This document shows positions 39,484-47,886 of a stretch of DNA of 64,000 nt, piece after piece; the stretch's first letter is position 1, and each line of letters begins with the position of its first letter. The notes beneath the pieces were generated by a model. The model made no database searches and was not told the DNA's origin. It saw nothing but the letters and a program-made list of their open reading frames with translations. The position numbers were made by a program, and so were the translations under genes. Source of the DNA: Desulfovirgula sp. Lineage in GTDB: Bacteria > Bacillota > Desulfotomaculia > Desulfotomaculales > Desulfovirgulaceae. The DNA is taken from positions 29,516-93,515 of the forward strand of contig DYEX01000121.1 of assembly GCA_020725525.1 (NCBI GenBank). The letters run 5' to 3'.

Positions 39484-40140
39484 TCAACCGCACCCCGCTG
39501 AACTATTCCGACGCTTTTCAACTTCTTTTAACACCACCAGCCGGAAGTTGGAATAGCCAGTCCCGCCTTCTTCCCGGGTGATCCCTGCCACCACCGGCCC
39601 CGATAATTCATTCCAGGTGAAAAGACCCCGTTGCCACACCGTGGCCACCCGGTGGGGAGCTCATGTATGCCAGCATCTGGCACCAAAGGAAATACCAATA
39701 CCCAGCAGGGCCAGCTCTCGTTCCGTAAGGCCTTTCCGGCCATTACAACGGTCGGTCAAGGAAACACCCTCAACCTGCCGGGCCAGACCAATTAGCTCCC
39801 CCGGATCTTTACCCTCCCAGTCCTCGCCGGGGTGAAACTCCTTCAGCAAGGGAACCAGGTTGCGGCGACCAATTTCGCCCCGGATTAAAACCACCTCCGC
39901 AAAAAGGCGCCACAATTCAGCCACCGAACACAAACCATCCAGCTCTTCCAGGCGGTCCCGTACCACCAACCACTCGCCCTGGCCAACGGCCACCCCCAGC
40001 CGCAGGCACAGCATCTCCCTTCTGGTCAGACCCTCCTTCCCGCCAAGCAAATCCTCCTCGGAAACAAAAGGCCCTTCCGTAGCCAACCGGATTCCTTCCT
40101 GCTGGCGGGTATAATAGCTTTCCGGAACAACGCCAGCCAT
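39484..40140 (-). CDS. CMD/AhpD-like two-repeat protein with an in-frame TGA at 39661-39663 (candidate selenoprotein or pseudogene)
   Basis: ORF to TGA ends ...GLTERELALLGIGISFGARCWHT; same frame continues APHRVATVWQRGLFTWNELSGPVVAGITREEGGTGYSNFRLVVLKEVEKRRNSSAGCG-stop, and the read-through part aligns with the protein's first repeat. Confidence 0.5.
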
Positions 40141-40284
40141 GTGCTTCCCCCTTCCTATCCCAGTTGGGCCGATAAATCCAGTTTTAATTTTAAACCTTAA
40201 CCGCGGGCTGGTGATTACTGTTATCCCAATTGTTGTACACCCACCATCACCGGTTGGAAAATGCCTTTAAGTGGTGCATCAAAA

Positions 40285-40314
40285 AGAAAAAACCCGGCGC
40301 CTGCGGGTTAAATT
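40285..40314 (-). terminator. Terminator after CC/Se-motif gene
   Basis: Minus strand AACCCGCAGGCGCCGGGTTTTTTC. Confidence 0.7.
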
Positions 40315-40320
40315 CATGAA

Positions 40321-40635
40321 CTAATTTCCACACATACCTTTATCTGCCGGATGGTGCAATCCCCTTACTTCCAGGTACACTCCTTGCTCGCCCTGCGCCA
40401 GGGCAATCTCTACCTCGCCCGGCCCCGGGGCGGCCGTTTTATCTATAAAGACCTGTATGCCGCCCACCTCAAAGACACGATAATGCTCAGGGTTATCGGG
40501 AAAACCCAAAACCGGTTGGGACAAGAAAAGGGGACAACAACAACCACCCAATCCTTCCAGCTCCACCGTAACCGCCCGGTAGCCCCGGGAAAGGATATAC
40601 TCCCGGGCACTGGAGGACATCTTAATTTCCCTCAC
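40321..40635 (-). CDS. CC/Se motif family protein (IscA/HesB-like, Cys form)
   Basis: SSSAREYILSRGYRAVTVELEGLGGCCCPLFLSQPVLGFPDNPEHYRVFEVGGIQVFIDKTA; CC followed by CP as in the CC/Se family. Confidence 0.65.
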   Translation of the reverse strand: MREIKMSSSAREYILSRGYRAVTVELEGLGGCCCPLFLSQPVLGFPDNPEHYRVFEVGGIQVFIDKTAAPGPGEVEIALAQGEQGVYLEVRGLHHPADKGMCGN

Positions 40636-41552
40636 ATTATCACCCTTTTCCCCCTGAGACCGGCAGCACTGTCCGCTAAAAACCGCCGTATAAATTGTGC
40701 GCTTAATCCGGCTTTGCCCAGGACAATGGAAATGTGATGGGTATGGGGTACCTCCAGCAAAATGCCCCGGGGCAACCGGCGCACCATCTCCCTGGCCATC
40801 TCGGGGCTCAGGATGTAATCCTTGGGGTAGCGAAAACCGCGGGTAGCCCGCACCACCAGGGTTTCCTGGCGAATTTTAGGCAAAAGGTCGTTTAAGCTCA
40901 AGTGGGTCAAGCTGGCTATATCTTCGTATACGGCCAGTTGAGGGGTTTTGGGCACCACCCATCCTCTGGCCTTTACCTCCACGTCATGGCGCAGGTAATG
41001 TTCATAGTATTCATTCCACGGATGGTAGTGGGGAATTTTCTTCATTGCTTCCCAATATTGCTCTAGAGAACGGTAGCACAGGCCAAGGCGGTTTATGGAG
41101 TGGGCAATCTGCTCCCGGAAGTGGGGTGGATAATCCATACCCCCTTCGATTAAAACCACTTTTTCCACAAAAGGCGCTTCATAATGGGTGAGATAATAAA
41201 CAATAATAGCGGCCCCGAAGGAATGGCCGACCAGGTGCACTGCCGGTAGATCCAGCCAGGTCAGGAATTCATGCAGATCCATAGCATGACACGCGATACC
41301 GTAACCACAACTGGACTCGGGCTTGTCGCTGTCGCCCCGACCCCGGAGATCGTAGCTGTAAACGGTGCGGTCTTTGGTCAACTCCTCCGCCAGGGCACAA
41401 AAGTAGCGGCAGTTGGAAGTCAAACCATGAACACAAACGACCGGGACCCCCTCCATCGGCCCTTCCCAGATCAGATAATAGAGCTTAACACGCTTGCTGG
41501 TGATAAAAAAGCCGCTCTTCTCCCGTTCCACACACACGGGACATCCCCCCAA
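40632..41552 (-). CDS. Alpha/beta hydrolase
   Basis: VCVHGLTSNCRYFCALAEEL, HLVGHSFGAAIIVYYLTHYE, C-terminal PHTHHISI. Confidence 0.92.
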   Translation of the reverse strand: MGGCPVCVEREKSGFFITSKRVKLYYLIWEGPMEGVPVVCVHGLTSNCRYFCALAEELTKDRTVYSYDLRGRGDSDKPESSCGYGIACHAMDLHEFLTWLDLPAVHLVGHSFGAAIIVYYLTHYEAPFVEKVVLIEGGMDYPPHFREQIAHSINRLGLCYRSLEQYWEAMKKIPHYHPWNEYYEHYLRHDVEVKARGWVVPKTPQLAVYEDIASLTHLSLNDLLPKIRQETLVVRATRGFRYPKDYILSPEMAREMVRRLPRGILLEVPHTHHISIVLGKAGLSAQFIRRFLADSAAGLRGKRVIM

Positions 41553-41555
41553 TGC

Positions 41556-42182
41556 TTACAGATCGGAAAGGAACGGGTTGGTCTTCCTTTCCACCTCCAG
41601 AACACTCGCTGGACCGTGTCCCGGGTACAGCTTCAAATCCCCGGGCAGCACCAGTATTTTTTCTCTGATCGAACTCATCATCTGGTGATAAGACCCTCCA
41701 GGGAAATCGGTTCTCCCCACCGAACCGGCAAAGACGGTATCCCCGCAAAATAAAACTCCCGGGCCTAGAAGGCAGATGCTACCGGGGCTGTGGCCGGGCG
41801 TGTGAATTACCCGTAACCTCTCCTCGCCCACCGCAATTTCCTCTCCTTCTTTAACAGTCAGGTCGGCATCTTTAACGACAGTGGGACAACTGAGAACAGA
41901 AAGGTTAAAAAAGGGGTCCTGATAACAACGGCGATCCAGTTCATGGATTGCCACGGGCGCTCCTGTTTTTTCCCGCAGCCAGTCATTTCCACCAATGTGG
42001 TCAATGTGGCCGTGGGTATTGATTATTTGCTTGATCTGCAACCCCAGTTCTTCTATACGCCTTAATAACTGCTCGCTTCTGTCACCGGGATCTATAACCA
42101 CGGCTTCTCCCGGAGCAGAAGAATAAACCAGATAGCAGTTGGTAGCAGTATAGCGGACCACAAAGGTTTCTACTTTAAACAT
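41556..42182 (-). CDS. Metallo-beta-lactamase fold hydrolase (glyoxalase II-like)
   Basis: NTHGHIDHIGGNDWL HxHxDH motif; VIHTPGHSPGSICLL; FCGDTVFAGSVGRTDFPGG. Confidence 0.95.
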   Translation of the reverse strand: MFKVETFVVRYTATNCYLVYSSAPGEAVVIDPGDRSEQLLRRIEELGLQIKQIINTHGHIDHIGGNDWLREKTGAPVAIHELDRRCYQDPFFNLSVLSCPTVVKDADLTVKEGEEIAVGEERLRVIHTPGHSPGSICLLGPGVLFCGDTVFAGSVGRTDFPGGSYHQMMSSIREKILVLPGDLKLYPGHGPASVLEVERKTNPFLSDL

Positions 42183-42206
42183 TCCAGCCTCTCCCATCTT
42201 CAATCA

Positions 42207-42419
42207 TCACGATTTCTTAAAGCCCAGCAGGATAGCCAGCAATCCCCCCAGTAAACGCGGACGCAAACACAGGCGGATCAGGGTGATAATCTCTTCCCGG
42301 TTTATATATCCCTCGGCATCCCAGATGCCCATCCTTCCCTTAAGTACTAAGTGGGCTTCCTTGACTTCCAGGCCACTTAAGGAGAAAACCAGTTCTCCTC
42401 CGGGAGAAATGATTTTCAC
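42207..42419 (-). CDS. Small hypothetical protein
   Basis: GTG start at 42419 overlapping the upstream stop (VKIISPGGELVFSLSGLEVKEAHLVLKGRMGIWDAEGYINREEIITLIRLCLRP). Confidence 0.5.
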   Translation of the reverse strand: MKIISPGGELVFSLSGLEVKEAHLVLKGRMGIWDAEGYINREEIITLIRLCLRPRLLGGLLAILLGFKKS

Positions 42420-43699
42420 GAGCCATCCCCCTCGGCGGCGTGCCACAACTCCATGTGCCTGGCATGTAAAGCAGTGTATGCGCCGGGAGGATAGTGGCGG
42501 TCGTAAAAATCGCAATCCAGATGATGGGCCTGAAAGGCAAAGCGGGCATACATGGGATCCATGACTGCCGGAAAACGACCGTAGGTATTATAAATATAAT
42601 TGGCAATGTCCTTGACAATTTGAATTTCCCGCTCGCTGGGCGGCGGCACGGCTGCCTGGATTTTCTCCGGCTGGCGATAGGGCAAATATTTGGGGTCCTT
42701 CCACCGGCTCCACTTCATTTCCACAAAGGCATCCACCGCCTCATCCATGCTCCGGTAGTAAGGCGGGCAGAAGGCCTCAAAAACCCCATCGCGCCCTACC
42801 GGCAAAGGCTGGATGTGTTTTTCCGACATGACGAAACGAAAGCCCAGTCCCCGGTAAAAGGGTGTGCCTCCTAATAAAAAGACACCACTGAAGCCGCTGA
42901 AGAGGAATCCTCCTAAACCCATGGCCTGAGCGGCCAGAAAAAAATTCTGGCAAATCATGGCCTGCTCTCCTATATAACCATTGGCAAAGCGAATTTCCGA
43001 GTCAATTAAAGGCATACGCATCTCTTCCCGGATGTATCCTTCTTTAATCCATCGCTCCGTCCCCGCCGGACGGTTGTTATGCCATTCATCCACAAAATTA
43101 TAGCGGTGACTGGGACGGACATAAAAGAAGAGCAGATCCAGCACCCCGGCGGTTAAATCAGTGATGGGGAAAAAAACCGTGGTGCCGGGCTTGTTGACGT
43201 TCCAGAGATTATGGCTGGCCATTCCCGGCGGCTTATCCGGAATCTGTGCCCGCCTATCTTCCAGGCGTACCCGTGCCCGGCGAAAAAGCTCGAGGATGGC
43301 TTCCCAGCACTCCCCGGGCTCCCTGGCCTCCAGCCCGGCAAAATCCTCGGGCAAAATATCGTGAAGCTTAACCATAAAGGTGCCCTCGTCGTTGGTATAA
43401 AATATTTCCGTCCGGTGCAGGTCTCCCAGGCTGGGGTTGGCACGGCTGGTAAACTGCACCTCCAGATCCAGTCCCAGGTGAGGAGGAATATCCGAAATAT
43501 TCTTGCTTTTAATACCAGTACCCATCCATACTAAAAAAGCCTCTTCTTCTTCCGAGAGTGGTACCGGAACCTTTTCGGATTTGTATGCCAGCGGGCCCTG
43601 ATCAATCTCCATGCCCAGCCCGAAGCGGCGAGAACGGCGGGATAATATGGCCCGTACCAGAGGGTAGGAAAAGGCGGTTTTCAAGCCTTCGTTCATTAC
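42416..43699 (-). CDS. Nitroreductase/SagB-like FMN family protein, double-length paralogue A
   Basis: LSRRSRRFGLGMEI; EQAMICQNFFLAAQAMGLGGFLFSG; start MNEGLKTAFSYPLVRAI. Confidence 0.6.
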   Translation of the reverse strand, partial: VMNEGLKTAFSYPLVRAILSRRSRRFGLGMEIDQGPLAYKSEKVPVPLSEEEEAFLVWMGTGIKSKNISDIPPHLGLDLEVQFTSRANPSLGDLHRTEIFYTNDEGTFMVKLHDILPEDFAGLEAREPGECWEAILELFRRARVRLEDRRAQIPDKPPGMASHNLWNVNKPGTTVFFPITDLTAGVLDLLFFYVRPSHRYNFVDEWHNNRPAGTERWIKEGYIREEMRMPLIDSEIRFANGYIGEQAMICQNFFLAAQAMGLGGFLFSGFSGVFLLGGTPFYRGLGFRFVMSEKHIQPLPVGRDGVFEAFCPPYYRSMDEAVDAFVEMKWSRWKDPKYLPYRQPEKIQAAVPPPSEREIQIVKDIANYIYNTYGRFPAVMDPMYARFAFQAHHLDCDFYDRHYPPGAYTALHARHMELWHAAEGDGS

Positions 43700-43830
43700 T
43701 AATGAGCACCTCCCGTTCAAGAATATTTTAACTCTGCTTTTTAGAAAAACAAAGAGAAAAATATCATTCAAGTTGCTAGAAAATCCATAAAGAGCCTGGT
43801 TCGCATCAGAGTGCCAACAAGAGAATCTGG

Positions 43831-43856
43831 GGACGGGTAAAAATACCCGTCCCTGC
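43831..43856 (-). terminator. Hairpin after acyl-CoA synthetase
   Basis: GGGACGGGTAAAAATACCCGTCCC perfect inverted repeat. Confidence 0.6.
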
Positions 43857-43861
43857 CTGTG

Positions 43862-45517
43862 CTAGCGCTTGATCTTGTAACCGGCCTTTTCCCGGTCCCA
43901 GGTCTGGGGCGTAATGCCCGCTTCCCGCAGTAAGTGCTTCTTAACCTTTTCGGTGGGCGTTTTGGGCAATTCGGGCACAAACTCCACATAGCGGGGAATC
44001 ATGAAGTAAGGCATCCTGTCTTCACACCACTTCATTAGTTCCTCGGGTGTCAACTGTGCTCCGGGCTTCAACACAATTACGATTTTGATCTCGTCTTCCG
44101 CCACCGCCCCTTCTCCTGCCGGGATACCAATGGCAGCCGATTCGCTTACCGCCGGATGGCTGTTAACCACCTTTTCCACCTCGAATGAACTGATGTTCTC
44201 TGCCCTCCGGCGGATATAATCTTTCTTCCGGTCCATAAAGTAGAAATATCCATCCTCATCCATGCGACCGGCATCCCCGGTATGGAACCAGAGATTGCGG
44301 AAATCACTCACGGTCTTTTCGGGCATACGGTAATACTCGGTAACCATCAACCAGGGCAACTGGTTGCGGACCACAATTTCCCCCGTGGTATTGGGTGGCA
44401 CTTCCCGGTCGTGTTCATCCACCACCTTAACCTCGTATCCCGGGGCCGCCTTTCCAATGGAACCAATACGGGGTGCCTCCACAGGCATATAGGTAACCAT
44501 ACCGGTCTCCGTCAGGCCGTAACCCTCGGTAAACTTGATGCCGAAACGCTTTTCAAATTCATGGTAAATATCCCTGGGCGCCGGGGCGGCCATGATGAGA
44601 CGCACCGGGTTGTCGGCATCCCGCTCTGTGGGAGGCTGGTTGTAGAGAAAATAACTCATGGCCCCCAGCAGGTTAAATATGGTGGCCCCGCTTTCCCGGC
44701 ACCAATCCCATAACTGGGTGGCGCTAAAGCGCTCGTAGATAGCCACCCGGGCATCGGCCAGCATGGCCGGGTATACGCAGAGAACCTGGGCGTTGGCATG
44801 GAAAAGGGGCAGGCTGGTCAACAAAACATCTTCCGACGTAACCCCGCAAACATCCACATAGTTGCGGGCCGACCAGTAGGCAGCGGCATGGGAACGAAAG
44901 ACGCCCTTGGAACGCCCGGTGGTACCGGAAGTAAACATGATCCGCTCGGGATCGCTAAAGGCCACCTCTATACCCAGGTTTTCGCCGCTTTCATTGTAGG
45001 CTTCGTCAAAAGCCAGTAAAGGCTTAGTGTTAATACCGGGATTTTCCAGTGGGCGATCGCCTTTGAGGACCAGGATATACTTCAGCTTGGGCAGTTCATT
45101 TTGAATAAGCACCACCCGATCCAGGAATTCCGGCGCGGTAATTAAAACTACCGAATCAGAAAAATCAATGGCATACTGGAGAAATTCCCCTTTATAGGCG
45201 GTGTTTACCGGCACCTGAACAGCGCCTATTTTATGAATGCCAAACCAGGAAAAGATGTAGTGTTCGCTATTGGGGAGCAAAATAGCCACCTTTTCGCCTT
45301 TGGAAACTCCCAGCTTCTGCAAATATCTACCCACCTGGTTGGCCCGCCTGTTGGTTTCAGCATAGCTGTAGAAACGCTTGTTTAATATATTCAAGAAGAT
45401 CTTTTCCCCGTTTTTCTCCGCTTTTTTCTCCAGGATTTTGGGCAAAACCCAGTTTATCATGTCGGCTTCCAGCTTTTTCAGTTCCTCTGGAGTCAATGGT
45501 TTGACCGGCATTTCCAC
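43862..45517 (-). CDS. AMP-forming acyl-CoA ligase (CaiC-like)
   Basis: IMFTSGTTGRSKGVFRSHAAAYW; GYGLTETGMV; NLWFHTGDAGRMDEDGYFYFMDRKKDYIRRRAENISSFEVE; PKTPTEKVKK. Confidence 0.95.
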   Translation of the reverse strand: MEMPVKPLTPEELKKLEADMINWVLPKILEKKAEKNGEKIFLNILNKRFYSYAETNRRANQVGRYLQKLGVSKGEKVAILLPNSEHYIFSWFGIHKIGAVQVPVNTAYKGEFLQYAIDFSDSVVLITAPEFLDRVVLIQNELPKLKYILVLKGDRPLENPGINTKPLLAFDEAYNESGENLGIEVAFSDPERIMFTSGTTGRSKGVFRSHAAAYWSARNYVDVCGVTSEDVLLTSLPLFHANAQVLCVYPAMLADARVAIYERFSATQLWDWCRESGATIFNLLGAMSYFLYNQPPTERDADNPVRLIMAAPAPRDIYHEFEKRFGIKFTEGYGLTETGMVTYMPVEAPRIGSIGKAAPGYEVKVVDEHDREVPPNTTGEIVVRNQLPWLMVTEYYRMPEKTVSDFRNLWFHTGDAGRMDEDGYFYFMDRKKDYIRRRAENISSFEVEKVVNSHPAVSESAAIGIPAGEGAVAEDEIKIVIVLKPGAQLTPEELMKWCEDRMPYFMIPRYVEFVPELPKTPTEKVKKHLLREAGITPQTWDREKAGYKIKR

Positions 45518-45548
45518 TTACCTCCTTATAAAAGTTTACTCCCCCCGC

Positions 45549-45995
45549 CTATCCCTGCTTTTTCTGAACCATCATGTTCCACTTGCCCTGTTGCACAACC
45601 TCGCCGTTCTGGTTGATTACTTCAATGTCAAAGGTAACAATTCCCCGGTCGGGCCTGGTTTCTTTTTTGCTGGCCACCTTCCGGCGCACTTTGATAGTAT
45701 CGCCAAACTTGACGGGCTTGACAAAGCGCCAGTCTTCCAGTCCCAGAAATGCCATGGTGGCCAGGCGGGGCATGGTAAACCACAGTCCCGTGGCAATGGA
45801 GGTCACGCACATGCCGTGGGCTACCCTTTCCCCGAAGATGGTTTTTTTGGCAAACTCGGCATCCATGTGCAGGGCATTGAAGTCCCCGGACAATCCTGCA
45901 AAATTTACCACGTCGGCTTCGGTTATGGTACGGCCGGCGCTTTCCGCCTCATCTCCCATGTTCAGGTCTTCAAAAAAAAGCCTTTCGCTGGCCAT
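45549..45995 (-). CDS. MaoC-family (R)-hydratase-like protein
   Basis: FFEDLNMGDEAESAGRTITEADVVNFAGLSGDFNALHMDAEFAKKTIFGERVAHGMCVTSIATGL. Confidence 0.94.
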   Translation of the reverse strand: MASERLFFEDLNMGDEAESAGRTITEADVVNFAGLSGDFNALHMDAEFAKKTIFGERVAHGMCVTSIATGLWFTMPRLATMAFLGLEDWRFVKPVKFGDTIKVRRKVASKKETRPDRGIVTFDIEVINQNGEVVQQGKWNMMVQKKQG

Positions 45996-46031
45996 TGGGC
46001 AAACCCACCTTTCCGCAAGTTAATTAAAAAA

Positions 46032-46448
46032 CTAAGCCGGAACAAATTTGGGCAGGTAAATATCCTCGTTCAGTTGTTCAAAGGTTACCTTTACTTTCAT
46101 ACCAATTTTGACCTCGTTGGGATCGCACCCGACCACATTGCTCATCATGCGCACCCCTTCCTCCAGGTCAATAAGGGCCACTACATAAGGCGGTTTGAAA
46201 CCAGGAGTGGGACCCCGGTGGTGAATGGAAAAGGTATATACCTCGCCGCGCCCGCTGGATTCCACCCAGGAAAGGGATTGGGACATGCAACGGGGACATA
46301 AAGCCCGCGGGTAAAAAATGTACTCGCCGCAATCATTGCATTTTTGCAACAACAGCTTCCCCTCTTTACACCCCTCCCAGAATTTTTCTGTCTCGGGCCT
46401 TTTCTGTGGTACGGGTACCTTGGACTTTTCACCGGACTTTTCACTCAT
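46032..46448 (-). CDS. DUF35 OB-fold / zinc-ribbon protein
   Basis: EKFWEGCKEGKLLLQKCNDCGEYIFYPRALCPRCMSQSLSWVESSGRGEVYTFSIHHRGPTPGFKPPYVVALIDLEEGVRMMSNVVG. Confidence 0.93.
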   Translation of the reverse strand: MSEKSGEKSKVPVPQKRPETEKFWEGCKEGKLLLQKCNDCGEYIFYPRALCPRCMSQSLSWVESSGRGEVYTFSIHHRGPTPGFKPPYVVALIDLEEGVRMMSNVVGCDPNEVKIGMKVKVTFEQLNEDIYLPKFVPA

Positions 46449-46498
46449 ACTTAATAAGCCTCCTTCTCCGGGAAACATTTATCGAAAATCCAGGTTTT

Positions 46499-47680
46499 TT
46501 ATGGTTCATTGCCGAGAATAACAATGCTTTGCGAAGAGAATAAACCGCCGTTACCGGTAACCACGGCGTGGGATGCTCCCGGAACCTGGCGAGGCCCTGC
46601 CTCACCGCGGAGCTGGCGGACCGCCTCGTTGACGTGGAACATTCCACCCAGGTGGGCCTGGGACAGTAACCCGCCGTGGGTATTCACGGGCAACTCGCCG
46701 CCCAGTTCAATGCGCCCTCCTTCCACAAAGGGACCTCCTTCACCGATTTCACAGAAGCCAAGTCCTTCCAGCGACATGAGGACGGTAATGGTGAAGCAGT
46801 CATAAATCATGGCCACGTCAATGTCCTTGCGCTGGATGCCGGCCATGGCAAAGGCCTTGTCCGCTGCCTTGCGGTAAGTCATCAGGAGTTCCCTTAAATT
46901 GGGGGCCTGGCTAATGTACTGGTGGGTGGATTCCTGAGCCACGCCCTTGATATATACGGGTTTATGTTTCATATTGCGGGCCTTTTCCTCACTGGCCACA
47001 ATAAAAGCCCCGCCGCCGTCGGTAACCAGGCAACAATCCAGCAAGTGCAGGGGTGAAGCAATCATGGGCGAATTCAGGACATCTTCAATGGTAATGGGCT
47101 CCTTCTTAAAAGCGTTGGGCATAAGGGCCGCATGCTTGCGCATGGCCACCGCAATGGCCGCCAGTTGCTCGCTCCTGGTACCAAACTCGTACATGTGGCG
47201 CTGGGCAAAGAGGGCATAGCCCCCGGGTGTGAGCAAGCCATAAGGGTACTCCAGCTCGATATGGGACATCTCCTTGATCAGGGCAATCATGCCCTCGCTG
47301 GTCAGACCGGTCAGGGTGTTATCCCCCCGCACGCACAGAATCACATCAGCCAGGCCGGCATGAATGGCCATGGCGGCCTGGGCCAGCATCCAGGCAGCAG
47401 TGGAACCACCAATGGCCATAGAGGTGTAGTAAAACTGGGGTGCAATGCCAAAATACTCGGCAAAGGTGGTGCAATGCATAAATGTCTGGTCCACGAAGGA
47501 AAAGGCGGTAATCACCCCGTTTATGTCTTCTTTCCGAATGCCTGCATCTTCAATGGCCAGTTTGGCAGCTTCGGAGTGAAATTGCAGGGAACTCTTCCCC
47601 GGGACTTTACCCTGTTCCGTTTCACCTATGCCCACAAGGCATGCTCTTCTTTTTTTCAGGAAATCGCGATCAATGTCCAT
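46499..47680 (-). CDS. Thiolase-fold protein lacking the nucleophilic Cys (Ltp2-like)
   Basis: SCPx/Ltp-type thiolase scaffold, but the nucleophile region reads FYYTSMAIGGSTAAWMLAQAA (no Cys) and the C-terminal motif NGGLFSSQSIVIL lacks Cys. Confidence 0.88.
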   Translation of the reverse strand: MDIDRDFLKKRRACLVGIGETEQGKVPGKSSLQFHSEAAKLAIEDAGIRKEDINGVITAFSFVDQTFMHCTTFAEYFGIAPQFYYTSMAIGGSTAAWMLAQAAMAIHAGLADVILCVRGDNTLTGLTSEGMIALIKEMSHIELEYPYGLLTPGGYALFAQRHMYEFGTRSEQLAAIAVAMRKHAALMPNAFKKEPITIEDVLNSPMIASPLHLLDCCLVTDGGGAFIVASEEKARNMKHKPVYIKGVAQESTHQYISQAPNLRELLMTYRKAADKAFAMAGIQRKDIDVAMIYDCFTITVLMSLEGLGFCEIGEGGPFVEGGRIELGGELPVNTHGGLLSQAHLGGMFHVNEAVRQLRGEAGPRQVPGASHAVVTGNGGLFSSQSIVILGNEP

Positions 47681-47763
47681 ACTCCTCCGCTTTACCCCCT
47701 TAATTTTTCACTGTTTTAATCTGAGTATAGCCTTTTGGTAGCATCCACGGTGTTTCGGCCGGT

Positions 47764-47812
47764 GAACGGTGACTTTTTTTCGGCCAGATGTATCAAAATC
47801 AGGGCTAACGGT
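47764..47812 (-). promoter_or_regulatory. ACCGTTCA-type motif pair, 42 bp apart, upstream of the thiolase/DUF35/MaoC operon
   Basis: GAACGGT 47764-47770 and TAACGGT 47806-47812. Confidence 0.5.
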
Positions 47813-47848
47813 CCCGCCTCAAAAACTATCCCGTAAAGTCAAATTAAA

Positions 47849-47880
47849 AAGGCAGGCCATTTAACCTGAACCTGCCCACT
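47849..47880 (-). terminator. Terminator downstream of orphan dctM
   Basis: Minus strand GGGCAGGTTCAGGTTAAATGGCCTGCCTTTTT. Confidence 0.7.
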
Positions 47881-47886
47881 TTATTC

